This document shows, piece after piece, positions 10,338 through 20,229 of a stretch of 64,000 nt of DNA. The notes under the pieces are model-generated. The model ran no database searches. It had not been told where the DNA came from and saw only the letters and a list, made by a program, of their open reading frames with translations. The stretch comes from Bartonella tribocorum CIP 105476. GTDB lineage: Bacteria > Pseudomonadota > Alphaproteobacteria > Rhizobiales > Rhizobiaceae. Every line of letters begins with the position of its first letter. Position 1 is the stretch's first letter. A program made the translations under genes and the position numbers. The DNA lies in NCBI RefSeq assembly GCF_000196435.1, contig NC_010161.1:124001-188000 (forward strand). The letters run 5' to 3'.

Positions 10338-13082
10338 CTATAGACCGTTATTTTTTTCAAGCTGTTTTAGGTGGTAAATTGCTTCTAAAGCTTGCTTAGG
10401 GGAGAGCTCATCGGGATGAATATTTTTTAAAGCTTCGTGAAGTGCATCATGTTTGTTTTTTTCTTCGTTGAGGGAAGAGGTTGCTTTAAGAGAAAAGAGA
10501 GGTAAATCATCAATGAGTTTGTGTCCTTTTCCAGCCATTTCACCTTGTTCTAATTGATGAAGAACATCTGTCGCTCGTGTAATAACGGCTGGAGGAAGTC
10601 CAGCAAGCTTTGCAACCTGTACACCATAGGATCGGTCTGCCGCTCCTGGTGTGACCTCATGAAGAAAAACCACATCACCATCCCAATTTTTGACTTTCAT
10701 GGTGACATTATGCAGTCTGTCAAGTTTTTCGGTAAGAGCGGTCATTTCATGAAAATGGGTAGCGAGAATAGCACGACAGTGATTAACTTCATGGAGATAT
10801 TCAACGGCTGCCCAAGCAATAGAAAGTCCATCAAAGGTTGATGTTCCACGTCCTATTTCATCAAGAATAACAAGAGAATGGTGACTTGCATGATTGAGAA
10901 TCGTTGCTGTTTCAACCATTTCCATCATAAAGGTTGAGCGCCCCCGTGCAAGATCATCGGAAGCACCAACGCGACTAAACAGGCGATCAACGACGCCAAT
11001 ATGTGCTGAAGTTGCTGGAACAAAGGACCCCATTTGTGCCATAATAGCAATGAGAGCATTTTGCCGCAAAAAAGTTGATTTTCCTCCCATATTAGGCCCT
11101 GTCAAAAGCCAGATTGCTGCATATTGCTGGTTTTCTTGTACAGAGAGATCACAATCATTGGCAACGAAGGGTTCGGCTGCTTGTTTACGGAGTGCTTGCT
11201 CAACGACAGGATGGCGTCCTGCTGTAATATGAAAGGTTAGTGAATGATCAATTTTAGGGCGACAATATCCTTGTTCTTCAGCAAGATATGCTAAAGCAAC
11301 AGACACATCTAAAATAGCAAGCGCTTCAGCGGCTTTACGAATAAACTCAACTTGTTCAATAATTTCCTGAACAAGAGTATCAAAGATCTCTAGTTCAAGG
11401 GTTAATGCGTGATTGGCAGCATGGGCAATACGGCTTTCAAGGTCAGCAAGCTCTGTTGTTGTAAAACGCATAGCGTTTGCCATTGTTTGTCGATGAATAA
11501 AACGAGCTTTAGCTTGTGGATTATTTGTAAGGCCAGATGCTTGTGTACTGGTGATTTCAATAAAGTAGCCTAGAATATTATTATGCTTGATTTTAAGAGT
11601 CTTAATATCTGTTTCTTGGGCATATTGTGCTTGAAGCTCAGCAATAACACGGCGAGATTCATCTCGTAAAGCACGCATTTCATCGAGTTCTTTATGATAA
11701 TTGGAGCGAATAAAACCACCATCACGTTTAAGCAGAGGGAGATCATCAGCCAATGCTTGTTCTAAATGGCAATGTAAAGAAACGGGTAAGTTTGAGAATA
11801 TTTGTTGTACATCACTTATTTCTTGAGGCAGAAGCTCATTATTAAGAATTTGATTCAATTCACGAATGATCTCAAAGCCGCGCTGGATTGTTGCCATATC
11901 GCGGGGACCTCCTCGTCCAAGAGCCAAACGTGAAACGGCGCGGGGCATATCTGGTCCCCCTTTTAAAACGAGTTTTATCGCTTCTGCAAGAGAAGGATTA
12001 CGGAGAAAAAAATCAATAGAATCCAAGCGTGTATCAATCGCTGAAGGGGTGGTGAGGGGAGCAATAAGACGATCGATAAGAAGGCGTGATCCTCCTCCTG
12101 TTACAGTGCGGTCAATCGCTTTCAATAAGCTTCCATCCCGTTGACCTGATGTTGTTCGAATAAGTTCAAGGCTTAGTCTAGTTGCAGCATCGATAAAAAG
12201 GGTAGCACTTTCATTTTGGCGCTCAGGTTGCATGAGGGGAGGACGATGCGTGATTTGTGTTTTTTCGATATAACGAATAGCAGCCACGATGGCAGAGAGT
12301 TCGCAGCGTGAATAATCGGCAACACCTTCAAGTGTTGAAAGTTTAAAATAAGTGCAAATATCGCGTTCAGCGGTGAGGGTATCAAAGAGACAAGCTGGTT
12401 GTGGTGATACGATATGATCAAGAACATTAAAAAGTGATTTGTGGGATTTATCATGAAAAAAGGCATCAGCAACAATAATTTCTTGCGGATCCACACGCAT
12501 AATATCTGCTAAAAGTTTTTCTTGTCGGCTTTCTGTTACACGAAATATGCCTGTTGAAATATCAATCCAAGAAAGGGCAAAATCCTCTCCATCGCTGGTT
12601 TTTATACGGGAGAGTGTCATCAAATAATTTGCACGTGTTGGATCAAGGAGTTTTTCTTCTGTTATTGTTCCAGGGGTTACAAGGCGAACAACATCACGCC
12701 GAACAACAGATTTTGATCCCCGTTTTTTTGCCTCAGCAGGATCTTCTGTTTGTTCACAAACAGCAACGCGATAACCACAAGCAATCAGTTTTTGCAAATA
12801 ATCGTCTGCCGCGTGAACTGGAACACCACACATAGGAATATCTTGCCCTAAATGTTTTCCGCGTGCTGTGAGTGTGATTCCTAAAGCCTGAGCAGCTTCA
12901 ATTGCATCATTAAAAAATAATTCATAAAAATCCCCCATTCGGTAAAAAAGAAGGGAATCATGATGGACGGCTTTGATTTCTATGTATTGCTCCATCATGG
13001 GGGTAGGACGTTCTTGAGAGGAAGCGAATGAGGAGGCAGGCTGTGGAATTAAATTATTTTTATGGTCGTTTTTTTTATCCAT
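10338..13082 (-). CDS. mutS: DNA mismatch repair protein MutS
   Basis: MutS recognises base mismatches and small loops and starts methyl-directed-type repair with MutL. At 914 aa it is the usual size for Rhizobiales. The mismatch-binding domain carries the Phe-x-Glu motif within [14 protein letters not shown] (about residue 48). Connector, lever and clamp domains follow. The ATPase domain has Walker [10 protein letters not shown] (about residue 660), Walker B in [17 protein letters not shown], and a conserved ATHFHEM. The start is ATG 13082 ([10 protein letters not shown]). It is transcribed divergently from maeB. Confidence 0.97.
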   Translation of the reverse strand: MDKKNDHKNNLIPQPASSFASSQERPTPMMEQYIEIKAVHHDSLLFYRMGDFYELFFNDAIEAAQALGITLTARGKHLGQDIPMCGVPVHAADDYLQKLIACGYRVAVCEQTEDPAEAKKRGSKSVVRRDVVRLVTPGTITEEKLLDPTRANYLMTLSRIKTSDGEDFALSWIDISTGIFRVTESRQEKLLADIMRVDPQEIIVADAFFHDKSHKSLFNVLDHIVSPQPACLFDTLTAERDICTYFKLSTLEGVADYSRCELSAIVAAIRYIEKTQITHRPPLMQPERQNESATLFIDAATRLSLELIRTTSGQRDGSLLKAIDRTVTGGGSRLLIDRLIAPLTTPSAIDTRLDSIDFFLRNPSLAEAIKLVLKGGPDMPRAVSRLALGRGGPRDMATIQRGFEIIRELNQILNNELLPQEISDVQQIFSNLPVSLHCHLEQALADDLPLLKRDGGFIRSNYHKELDEMRALRDESRRVIAELQAQYAQETDIKTLKIKHNNILGYFIEITSTQASGLTNNPQAKARFIHRQTMANAMRFTTTELADLESRIAHAANHALTLELEIFDTLVQEIIEQVEFIRKAAEALAILDVSVALAYLAEEQGYCRPKIDHSLTFHITAGRHPVVEQALRKQAAEPFVANDCDLSVQENQQYAAIWLLTGPNMGGKSTFLRQNALIAIMAQMGSFVPATSAHIGVVDRLFSRVGASDDLARGRSTFMMEMVETATILNHASHHSLVILDEIGRGTSTFDGLSIAWAAVEYLHEVNHCRAILATHFHEMTALTEKLDRLHNVTMKVKNWDGDVVFLHEVTPGAADRSYGVQVAKLAGLPPAVITRATDVLHQLEQGEMAGKGHKLIDDLPLFSLKATSSLNEEKNKHDALHEALKNIHPDELSPKQALEAIYHLKQLEKNNGL

Positions 13083-13278
13083 TTTTACGTGGCCCGTTCC
13101 CTTTAACTGAAGCTTTTAGTCTTTTTTTATTTACTTCAATATTTATTTATCTCTAAATTGAAACGCATCATCAGATTTGCTAAGGCAAGAATAGCGATTT
13201 CTAACATATGAATCAAATTTAATGACTATACGCATTATCAAGCAAAATTTACACTGTTTTTGGAGAAAATAAAGTGAG

Positions 13279-15579
13279 ATGAAAAAGAGCGAGCAGGATC
13301 AAAAAACACCTCAAGTGATTTACAGTGCGAGCGAACGAGAAGCTCTTGATTTTCATAGTCGTGGTCGACCAGGAAAACTTGAGATTGTTGCAACAAAGTC
13401 TATGGCAACACAACATGATTTAGCCCTTGCTTATTCACCAGGTGTTGCAGTTCCAGTGAAGGCAATTGCTCAAAATCCGGCTCTTGCTTACGATTATACA
13501 GCAAAAGGCAATCTTGTTGCTGTTGTTTCAAATGGTACAGCTATCTTAGGGTTAGGCAATTTAGGTGCCCTTGCCTCTAAGCCGGTTATGGAAGGCAAAG
13601 CAGTGCTGTTCAAGCGTTTTGCGGATATTGATTCCATTGATTTAGAAATTGATATCAATGATACGGAAAGTTTTATCAATTTGGTACGCCATTTAGAACC
13701 TTCTTTTGGTGGCATCAATCTTGAAGATATTAAGGCACCTGAGTGCTTTATGATTGAAAGTCGTCTACGTGAAGTGATGAACATTCCTGTTTTTCACGAT
13801 GATCAACATGGTACAGCAATTATTGCGGCTGCCGGTGTTCTCAATGCTTTGACTTTAACAGGACGCGATATGCAAAATACGCGGTTAGTCTGTAATGGTG
13901 CTGGTTCCGCTGGGATTGCTTGTCTTGAACTGATTAAAGCAATGGGCTTTCCTTCTGAAAATATCATATTATGTGATACAAAGGGTGTGGTTTATGAAGG
14001 TCGTCAAGAGGGGATGAATCAGTGGAAATCTACGCATGCTATTCGAACCGATAAACGTACGCTTGTGGAAGCAATGGAAGGGGCCGATATATTTTTTGGG
14101 GTTTCTGCGAAAGGTGCATTGACTGCTGAAATGGTAAAATCCATGGCGCCACAGCCAATCATTTTTGCTATGGCCAATCCGGATCCAGAAATTACGCCGG
14201 AAGAGGTTTTCCAAGTGCGTCAGGATGCCATTATCGCAACAGGACGTTCCGATTATCCAAATCAGATTAATAATGTTCTTTGTTTTCCTTATATATTTCG
14301 TGGTGCCCTTGATGTACGTGCAACGGTTATTAATGAAGAGATGAAAATTGCTGCAGCAAGAGCTCTTGCCGATTTAGCGCATGAGGAAGTTCCTGACAGC
14401 GTTGCAGAAGCTTATCGCGGAAAGCGATTAAAATTTGGTCCTAATTATATCATCCCTGTTCCTTTTGATCCGCGTTTATTCACGGTTGTTTCAAGTGCGG
14501 TAGCAAAAGCAGCAATGGAAAGCGGTGTCGCGCAAAAGAACATAGATGATTTAGAGGCTTATGAGCGCGATTTGAATGCAAGACGTGATCCTATTTCTTC
14601 GATGATGCGAGGAGTTTATCACCATGTACGTCAAGCACCAAAACAAATTGTCTTTGCAGAAGGTGAAGAAGAGCAAGTCATGCGGGCTGCTGTTTCCTAT
14701 GTTCATCAAAAATTAGGACAAGCGATTTTGGTTGGTCGTGAAGAGCAAGTCAGAGAAACGGCTGTTACTGCTGGAATTGATTTGGAGCGTGAAGGTATCT
14801 CACTGATGAATGCCAAGCTTTCCTGTCGTACAGATGCTTATGCGAATTATCTTTATAAAAAGATGCAGCGTCAAGGCTGGCTGTTGCGCGATTGTCATCG
14901 TCGTATCAATAATGATCGAAATTATTTTGCTGCGTGTATGGTGGCACTAGGAGATGCGGATGCAATGGTTACAGGGGTAACACGCAATTATGAAACAGCG
15001 CTGGTTGATATACGTCGGGCAATTGATGAAAAACCAAAAGAACGATTGATTGGTATTTCAATGGCGATTTGCCGTGGTCGAACTGTGTTTATTGCGGATA
15101 CGGCTGTTTATGAAAATCCTAATGCTGAAGAACTTGCAGATATAGCAGAACAAACTGCTTCTTTTGTGCGTGGATTTGGATATCATCCAAGGGTTGCGTT
15201 TTTGGCATTTTCGACGTTTGGTTATATGAAAGGGAAGACGACACAGCAAATTCAGGATGCGATTAATATTTTGCATGAGCGCAAAGTTGATTTTGAGTTT
15301 GATGGAGAAATGAGTGCTGATGTAGCGCTTAATTCCAAATTGATGCAGCAATATCCATTTATGGGATTAACAGAGCCCGCTAATATTTTGGTTATGCCTG
15401 GATATCACGCGTCTTCCATTGCAAGCAAAATGTTACAAGAGCTTGGTGAAGCGACCATCATTGGTCCTATTTTAATTGGATTGGAAAAATCTGTCCAAAT
15501 TGTACCGTTTAGTGGAAACGATACAGATGTTGTCAATATTGCAATGCTTGCAGCGTATCATGCAGCAAAAGTCGTCTAA
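13279..15579 (+). CDS. maeB: NADP-type malic enzyme with phosphotransacetylase-like C-terminus
   Basis: This enzyme oxidatively decarboxylates malate to pyruvate, feeding NADPH and pyruvate into metabolism. The 766-residue protein has two parts. Residues about 1-430 are the malic enzyme, with SPGVAVPVKAIAQNP, the metal-binding PVFHDDQHGTAI segment and a Rossmann stretch, NGAGSAGIACL. Residues about 430-766 resemble phosphate acetyl/butyryl transferases, a domain thought to be regulatory rather than catalytic in this class. That two-domain design is normal for large alphaproteobacterial MaeB proteins. The start is ATG 13279 (MKKSEQDQKT). It is divergent from mutS and convergent with secB. Confidence 0.95.
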   Translation: MKKSEQDQKTPQVIYSASEREALDFHSRGRPGKLEIVATKSMATQHDLALAYSPGVAVPVKAIAQNPALAYDYTAKGNLVAVVSNGTAILGLGNLGALASKPVMEGKAVLFKRFADIDSIDLEIDINDTESFINLVRHLEPSFGGINLEDIKAPECFMIESRLREVMNIPVFHDDQHGTAIIAAAGVLNALTLTGRDMQNTRLVCNGAGSAGIACLELIKAMGFPSENIILCDTKGVVYEGRQEGMNQWKSTHAIRTDKRTLVEAMEGADIFFGVSAKGALTAEMVKSMAPQPIIFAMANPDPEITPEEVFQVRQDAIIATGRSDYPNQINNVLCFPYIFRGALDVRATVINEEMKIAAARALADLAHEEVPDSVAEAYRGKRLKFGPNYIIPVPFDPRLFTVVSSAVAKAAMESGVAQKNIDDLEAYERDLNARRDPISSMMRGVYHHVRQAPKQIVFAEGEEEQVMRAAVSYVHQKLGQAILVGREEQVRETAVTAGIDLEREGISLMNAKLSCRTDAYANYLYKKMQRQGWLLRDCHRRINNDRNYFAACMVALGDADAMVTGVTRNYETALVDIRRAIDEKPKERLIGISMAICRGRTVFIADTAVYENPNAEELADIAEQTASFVRGFGYHPRVAFLAFSTFGYMKGKTTQQIQDAINILHERKVDFEFDGEMSADVALNSKLMQQYPFMGLTEPANILVMPGYHASSIASKMLQELGEATIIGPILIGLEKSVQIVPFSGNDTDVVNIAMLAAYHAAKVV

Positions 15580-15582
15580 AAG

Positions 15583-15619
15583 AAAAAAGCCCCATATACT
15601 AATAATATAAAGGGGCTTT
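15583..15619 (-). terminator. Rho-independent terminator of secB
   Basis: The arms AAAGCCCC (15586-15593) and GGGGCTTT (15612-15619) form a strong stem. On the minus strand the stem is followed by six T residues, the form of a terminator for secB. On the plus strand the T-run is only three, so it may terminate maeB less efficiently. Confidence 0.8.
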
Positions 15620-15641
15620 ATGATAGCAAAGGAATAAATTT

Positions 15642-16118
15642 TTAAGAGGGTTGTATTTGATTGTCTTTTTGTTCTTCAGCGAGACGCTTTTGGAAGAGGG
15701 CTGCAAAATCAATAGGATCAATCCACAAAGGCGGAAAACCACCATTCTGAGTAGCATCAGATATAATTTGGCGAGCAAATGGAAATAAAAGGCGGGGACA
15801 TTCAATAAAGACCAGTGGCATAATATGTTCTTGTGGAATGTTTTTAAGGTGGAAAACACCACCGTAAATCAGTTCTACATGAAATAAGGTTTCAGTGTTA
15901 TCATTGGCTTTAACGGAGAGAGATAAAACGACATCATAATTATCATCACCAATTGGATTAGCATTGACATTAATATTGATATCAATTTGTGGTGATTTTT
16001 CACGCGCACGCAATGAATGAGGAGCACCTGGGTTCTCGAATGATAAATCTTTTAAATATTGCGTTAATACAGCAAAAACCGGCTCTCCACCACTGTTGTT
16101 CATTTCACCTTCGGCCAT
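15642..16118 (-). CDS. secB: Protein-export chaperone SecB
   Basis: This cytoplasmic tetrameric chaperone keeps precursor proteins unfolded and delivers them to SecA. The 158-residue protein has the SecB core: [17 protein letters not shown] near the start, [16 protein letters not shown] in the middle, and the [25 protein letters not shown] segment region forming the signature toward the end. The C-terminal tail ([13 protein letters not shown]) is acidic and polar as usual. ATG 16118 is supported by alignment to the family N-terminus. It is convergent with maeB, with a shared terminator, and fxsA lies upstream on the same strand. Confidence 0.96.
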   Translation of the reverse strand: MAEGEMNNSGGEPVFAVLTQYLKDLSFENPGAPHSLRAREKSPQIDININVNANPIGDDNYDVVLSLSVKANDNTETLFHVELIYGGVFHLKNIPQEHIMPLVFIECPRLLFPFARQIISDATQNGGFPPLWIDPIDFAALFQKRLAEEQKDNQIQPS

Positions 16119-16265
16119 AAGACGAACCTCTCTCGTTATAATAATATGTATATTTATTTTAAGATCTAAAGATTGGACTGGTTATCATGCCTTGCAAAAG
16201 GTTGCAAGGAATGCGCTCTTTATCTTAATTATTTTTTTTGTTTGTTACAAAATTTTTTAGGCATT

Positions 16266-16760
16266 TCAATGGTTATCATCGTTTTTGCACCATGGAGATT
16301 CTGTCGTATCATGAATTTTGTAATCTTCAGCGTTAAGATCAATTATTTTTTCAGAGTCATTTTTTCTTCTCGTATTGGGATTCATTTTGTTTTTTAATGA
16401 TGTAAAGAAATGCCAAGCAACAGAACGAATTGGTTTAATAAGCAGTAATATTCCCAAGAGATCACTTACAAAACCAGGAAGAATAAGCAAAATTGCACTC
16501 AACATGATGCAAGTATCGTTAATAATACTTTGTTCTAATGTGCGTCCTTGGATAAGTTCACTTTGTATGTTTTTTAAAAGGCTAATCCCTTGAATTCGCA
16601 ATAAAACAACCCCAACTATGGTTGTGAGAATAACCAAACTCAGAGTTGCCAAAATGCCAATTTCTTGACCAACAAAGATAAAACCAGCGATCTCAATTAA
16701 AAGAATACAGAGAAAGATAACGACAAAAAAACGAGGATTTATAGAATAAAGTTTTATCAC
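16266..16760 (-). CDS. fxsA: FxsA family inner-membrane protein
   Basis: A 164-residue membrane protein of the FxsA family, named for suppression of F exclusion of phage T7 in E. coli; its cellular role is otherwise unclear. Three to four hydrophobic segments are visible: residues about 11-32, 34-55 and 82-105, the last including ILLILPGFVSDLLGILLLI, a family hallmark. A polar tail follows. The start is GTG at 16760, backed by AGAAGGA about 11 nt upstream; an overlapping ATG is out of frame. It is divergent from the Tim44-like gene, the arrangement common in this order. Confidence 0.88.
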   Translation of the reverse strand: MIKLYSINPRFFVVIFLCILLIEIAGFIFVGQEIGILATLSLVILTTIVGVVLLRIQGISLLKNIQSELIQGRTLEQSIINDTCIMLSAILLILPGFVSDLLGILLLIKPIRSVAWHFFTSLKNKMNPNTRRKNDSEKIIDLNAEDYKIHDTTESPWCKNDDNH

Positions 16761-16930
16761 ATGAAAATTTCCTTCTGGATGAGTAGGGGAGAAATTCTTA
16801 AAGAGTACTCCTTATATAAGATCTATAAAAATATTTGAATGGTAGGATTCCCTATTTTACATATTTATTGATAAATGATATTGACTGCAATGTTTATTAC
16901 AGACTTAAGCTTTGGAGATTGACAGCGCCC

Positions 16931-17623
16931 ATGGAATTTGACGTTATACTTGTCATCGCTCTTGTTGTTATGGTTGTTATTTTTGTGCAGCTCCGTAGTG
17001 TATTAGGGAAGCGAATAGGGTTTGAAAAGCCTCCCTTTGATCCTTATTCACGTCGCTCTAAAAAACAAACTGAGGCGGAAACGACAGAGAATATTGTTTC
17101 GTTCCCTCATCAAAAAAATTTACAAAAGGGCGATTTTAGTGAAATTGATGAGATTGCCCCGGAGGGGAGTATTTTGAATGAAAATTTGCGCGCACTGCGT
17201 AGAATTGATCCTCATTTTTCTCCTCAATCGTTTATAAAAGGTGCGCAAATTGCTTATGAAATGATTGTAACAGCTTTTGCCAAAGGTGATCGCAGTCAAC
17301 TTAAAAGCTTGCTTTGTCAAGATGTTTTTGAGAGCTTTTGTGCTGTTATTGAGCAACGAGAAAAAAACAAAGAAAGAATAGAGTTTACTTTTGTTGGAAT
17401 TAATAAAATCGAGTTTGTTTCGGCGGCAATACAAGAAAAGGACGAACTTTTAACGATACGTATTATCAGTGAGATGATTTCTGTTACTTATAATGAACAA
17501 GGTGAACGTATAGACGGTAATCCCGATGCTATTGTAGAAATTAGGGATATTTGGACGTTTGTTCGCAATAGCCTATCGCCGGATCCAAATTGGAAGCTTT
17601 TTGCTACAGAAGATGAAAATTAA
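16931..17623 (+). CDS. Tim44-like domain protein
   Basis: This is a 230-residue protein with an N-terminal membrane anchor (residues about 4-22, VILVIALVVMVVIFVQL) followed by a polar linker and a C-terminal Tim44-like domain (about 85-228). Tim44 domains are related to the mitochondrial import motor component; bacterial versions (TimA) are inner-membrane proteins of poorly known function. The start is ATG 16931 (MEFDVILVIAL). The open frame runs 32 codons further upstream, but that extension is not family-like. smr begins 47 bp downstream; in related genomes mltA commonly lies between these two genes. Confidence 0.87.
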   Translation: MEFDVILVIALVVMVVIFVQLRSVLGKRIGFEKPPFDPYSRRSKKQTEAETTENIVSFPHQKNLQKGDFSEIDEIAPEGSILNENLRALRRIDPHFSPQSFIKGAQIAYEMIVTAFAKGDRSQLKSLLCQDVFESFCAVIEQREKNKERIEFTFVGINKIEFVSAAIQEKDELLTIRIISEMISVTYNEQGERIDGNPDAIVEIRDIWTFVRNSLSPDPNWKLFATEDEN

Positions 17624-17670
17624 AATACTTTTTTCTTCCATAAGCACTCAATGATTTATGAGAAATTAAA

Positions 17671-18261
17671 ATGTCCTCAAGTAAATGGAGACAAAAAAGA
17701 GATTTATTGGTTTCACGAGATCGCCTTTTATGGGAGATGGTTTGTCGTACCACAACACCGCTTCATGGTAAGAGGGTTTCTTCTATTTCAGAAACGATTA
17801 CAAATATTAATGATAAAAAACGGTGCATAACTCAAAACACCCCAGTTTCTCAGGAAAATCAACAACACGCAACAATTATTAAAAAAGAAAAGAGAGCAGT
17901 TACACAAGCGCATAAGATTCATTTTTTTGATCATGTTGCACATCGTAAAATTTCCCAAGGTCGTTATCCTCTTGAGGCGCGTCTTGATCTTCACGGTTAT
18001 ATGCAGGAAGAAGCTTATTTTTTCTTAAAAAAATTTCTACAATCCTCTCAGCAGAGTGGATTGCGTTATGTCCTTGTGATTACAGGAAAAGGCCGGTCTA
18101 TTGGGAGTGATGGAGCTTTGTATAGATTTGTTCCGTATTGGTTATCAACACCAGCTTTTCGATATTATGTTCATGCGTTTGAGCAAGCAGCGCGTCAGCA
18201 TGGCGGAGAAGGTGCGCTGTATGTTTGGTTGCGTCGTTTTGTGTCGGGAAAAAGAGTGTGA
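17671..18261 (+). CDS. Smr domain protein
   Basis: A 196-residue protein whose C-terminal half (about 105-190) is an Smr (small MutS-related) domain, with the signatures LDLHGYMQEEA and VITGKGRSIGS. Such domains can bind or nick branched DNA or act as RNA endonucleases; the function of the stand-alone alphaproteobacterial form is not settled. The N-terminal half is basic and low in recognisable structure. It is probably co-transcribed with the Tim44-like gene. Start ATG 17671 (MSSSKWRQKRDL). Confidence 0.9.
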   Translation: MSSSKWRQKRDLLVSRDRLLWEMVCRTTTPLHGKRVSSISETITNINDKKRCITQNTPVSQENQQHATIIKKEKRAVTQAHKIHFFDHVAHRKISQGRYPLEARLDLHGYMQEEAYFFLKKFLQSSQQSGLRYVLVITGKGRSIGSDGALYRFVPYWLSTPAFRYYVHAFEQAARQHGGEGALYVWLRRFVSGKRV

Positions 18262-18369
18262 TGCTCTTTTAGCGTTTTAGATTCGATATTGATTTCAAAA
18301 GATGTCGTATATTATAGATCATAGAATATAATATAATAACATGTTGATTTATAATTATAATTTCTGTCT

Positions 18370-18830
18370 CTTGCGTAAAATCTTTAAATAAAATATTTCT
18401 TCATTTTTAATTTTTTATAAAGACTATTTGTCTTGCACACTACGCGTTGCATCATGCTTTTGTTTTTTACGGTTTAAAGACATTGCGCCATCCACACAAA
18501 ACAGAACGCTTCAAGTAGAATACACTTACGTTGTACATCTCACGCACTTATTTTAGGAGAAATATCTCTTAATACTTTCAAGCTTATTCCATGACAGGGC
18601 ACGAACAATAGGAAGCTCCATGAAGCGTAAAAATTTGTTATATACCCCTATCTTAAAATTGCAAGTCAGGCACCATCACACACTTGCTATCCCTTAATAT
18701 TGCGAAATCCTTGGCATTTGAGAGAGGTTATAAGAGGCTACTTTTCTTTAAATGTTTTTACTCTACATGGCTCCTTTTGCTTGTGACGCGCAAACGAAAG
18801 ATTTTTATTGATTAAACATAAGAGAGCTCA
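18370..18830 (-). pseudogene. Degraded P4-type integrase N-terminal part (copy D) with 5' flank
   Basis: On the minus strand, a remnant ATG-like start at about 18718 (MPRISQY) is followed in broken frames by FTLHGAS (about 18625) and KKQKHDATRS (about 18450). FYLKDF-like residues follow near 18380. The order matches the N-terminal DNA-binding and linker parts of the integrase relics at 6.5 and 44 kb. The 110 bases before the start (18719-18830) align by eye with the flank of copy A at 44099-44215, for example GTCACAAG and AGAGTAAAAA..TTTAAAGAAAAG. Many stops are present. The catalytic region is missing. Confidence 0.55.
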
Positions 18831-19216
18831 AAATGAGAAAGATATTTGTGGATTTCACTTCGGTTGCCAAACGACAAATTATTTTTATAAACCACGACAT
18901 TACGCTATTAAGTAGTATACGGAGAATAAAAACATAATAAATTAGAGAAACTGTATTATTCAAAAGATATTCCCTATAGATAGTTTTAAAATTAGTACAA
19001 CTAAATTAAAGAGAATTGTGAAAATAAATAAAAATATAATCTTATAACATATAGCTACACAATAGCACTAAAAGATACAATTCCGTTGAATATTTTCAGC
19101 AAGAAACGTTTTCATTCATTAAAGTCCTCATCAAATTCCTTTCTCATAATAATTCGATCATTGAAATTTAATAATGAGACGCAGAAAACGCAGAATATAA
19201 AATGATATCGCGGATC
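18831..19216. other. Gene-free AT-rich stretch before gcrA
   Basis: I see no open frame of credible length, no tRNA and no repeat that matches elsewhere in the window. It lies downstream of the gcrA stop codon and upstream, on that strand, of the integrase relic. Confidence 0.5.
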
Positions 19217-19750
19217 TTATATTCTTATTCGCCGTCTTTCAGATATTGGTTGAAATGCTAGCTTAGCATGAAAAGCACAATAGGGGCTATTTTCATCAGA
19301 ATCGGCACCACAAAAATGAAAATCAGCTGATAATGGATCGCCTACCGGCCATCTACATGTATTTTCACTCAATTGTAGCAGATTAAGTTGACGTGATATA
19401 GGCACCACTACATTAGATTTTGTAAACATATCAACTTCTTTTACATCTTCTGCTACAAATTCCGTCTTTAAAGCTGTTTCTTCAACGTTGATAGATGAAG
19501 TGTTTATTGGCGATACTGTGGATGTGGTGCGACGCGCACGTGGAGATGATGGGCTGCTTGCTGCAGGCGTTTTTTGTGTACGCGCGCTTCCTGGTGCTGT
19601 TTTGCCACGCCCTGGCAATTTTAGTCGATGCACTTTACCGATAACCGCATTTCTGCTGACCCCGCCTAATTGAGCAGCAATTTGACTTGCACTTAACCCT
19701 TCACTCCAAAGCTTCTTAAGAAGCTCAACACGTTCACATGTCCAACCCAT
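19217..19750 (-). CDS. gcrA: Cell-cycle regulator GcrA
   Basis: GcrA is an alphaproteobacterial transcription factor that acts with sigma-70 at promoters carrying methylated GANTC sites, coupling CcrM methylation to cell-cycle transcription. The 177-residue product has the conserved N-terminal helix-turn-helix (MGWTCERVELLKKLWSEGLS through GVSRNAVIGKVHRLKLPGR), a low-complexity Ser/Thr/Ala linker (about 50-115), and a cysteine-containing C-terminal segment, CRWPVGDP...FCGA, typical of the family. ATG 19750 begins the canonical MGWT. It is divergent from argD. Confidence 0.95.
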   Translation of the reverse strand: MGWTCERVELLKKLWSEGLSASQIAAQLGGVSRNAVIGKVHRLKLPGRGKTAPGSARTQKTPAASSPSSPRARRTTSTVSPINTSSINVEETALKTEFVAEDVKEVDMFTKSNVVVPISRQLNLLQLSENTCRWPVGDPLSADFHFCGADSDENSPYCAFHAKLAFQPISERRRIRI

Positions 19751-20094
19751 ATCAGCACTCCATTCCGATTACGTCTCTGAGATGCTTTCCCTTTGCATCT
19801 TCAAATGTTTCAATAATTTTTTCAATGCACTTAATGAAAGAGTTTTACATTCTAAGTGCGCATAAAAAAATCATCCAACCTGTGGAACTTATAAATCAAA
19901 ACACATCATCTTGCTTAACTTAGTGTAAGTTACAATATACACTCACTCTATGACAAGAGTCTTTGCCTCTCAAAGAGTTTATTTAGAATGTTTTCCCCAA
20001 CTTGCAAATCAATCATAGGTTAAACGTCCACTTTTGTTTAAGGTTTTTTTTCAAAATGCTTATTTGTAGAACCTTCATTGACTTTTTTTCAATT

Positions 20095-20123
20095 GGTGTA
20101 ATGATTTATTTCATAGGTGTAAT
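20095..20123 (+). promoter_or_regulatory. Direct repeat GGTGTAAT x2 upstream of argD
   Basis: The 8-mer GGTGTAAT occurs at 20095-20102 and 20116-20123. The spacing is 21 bp, two helical turns, so both copies face the same side of the DNA. The pair lies about 110 bp before the argD start in the gcrA-argD divergent region, a plausible operator. No known regulator is matched to it. The rest of 19751-20229 holds no gene that I can see. Confidence 0.35.
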
Positions 20124-20229
20124 CATTAATCTAGTGAAATTTTGAAAGCACCATAAAAAAAGCATCATGTTTTTTATTTGTAGTGTTGCTCTGTATATAT
20201 ATTGAAAAGGTTAAAGTATAAAGGAAATA

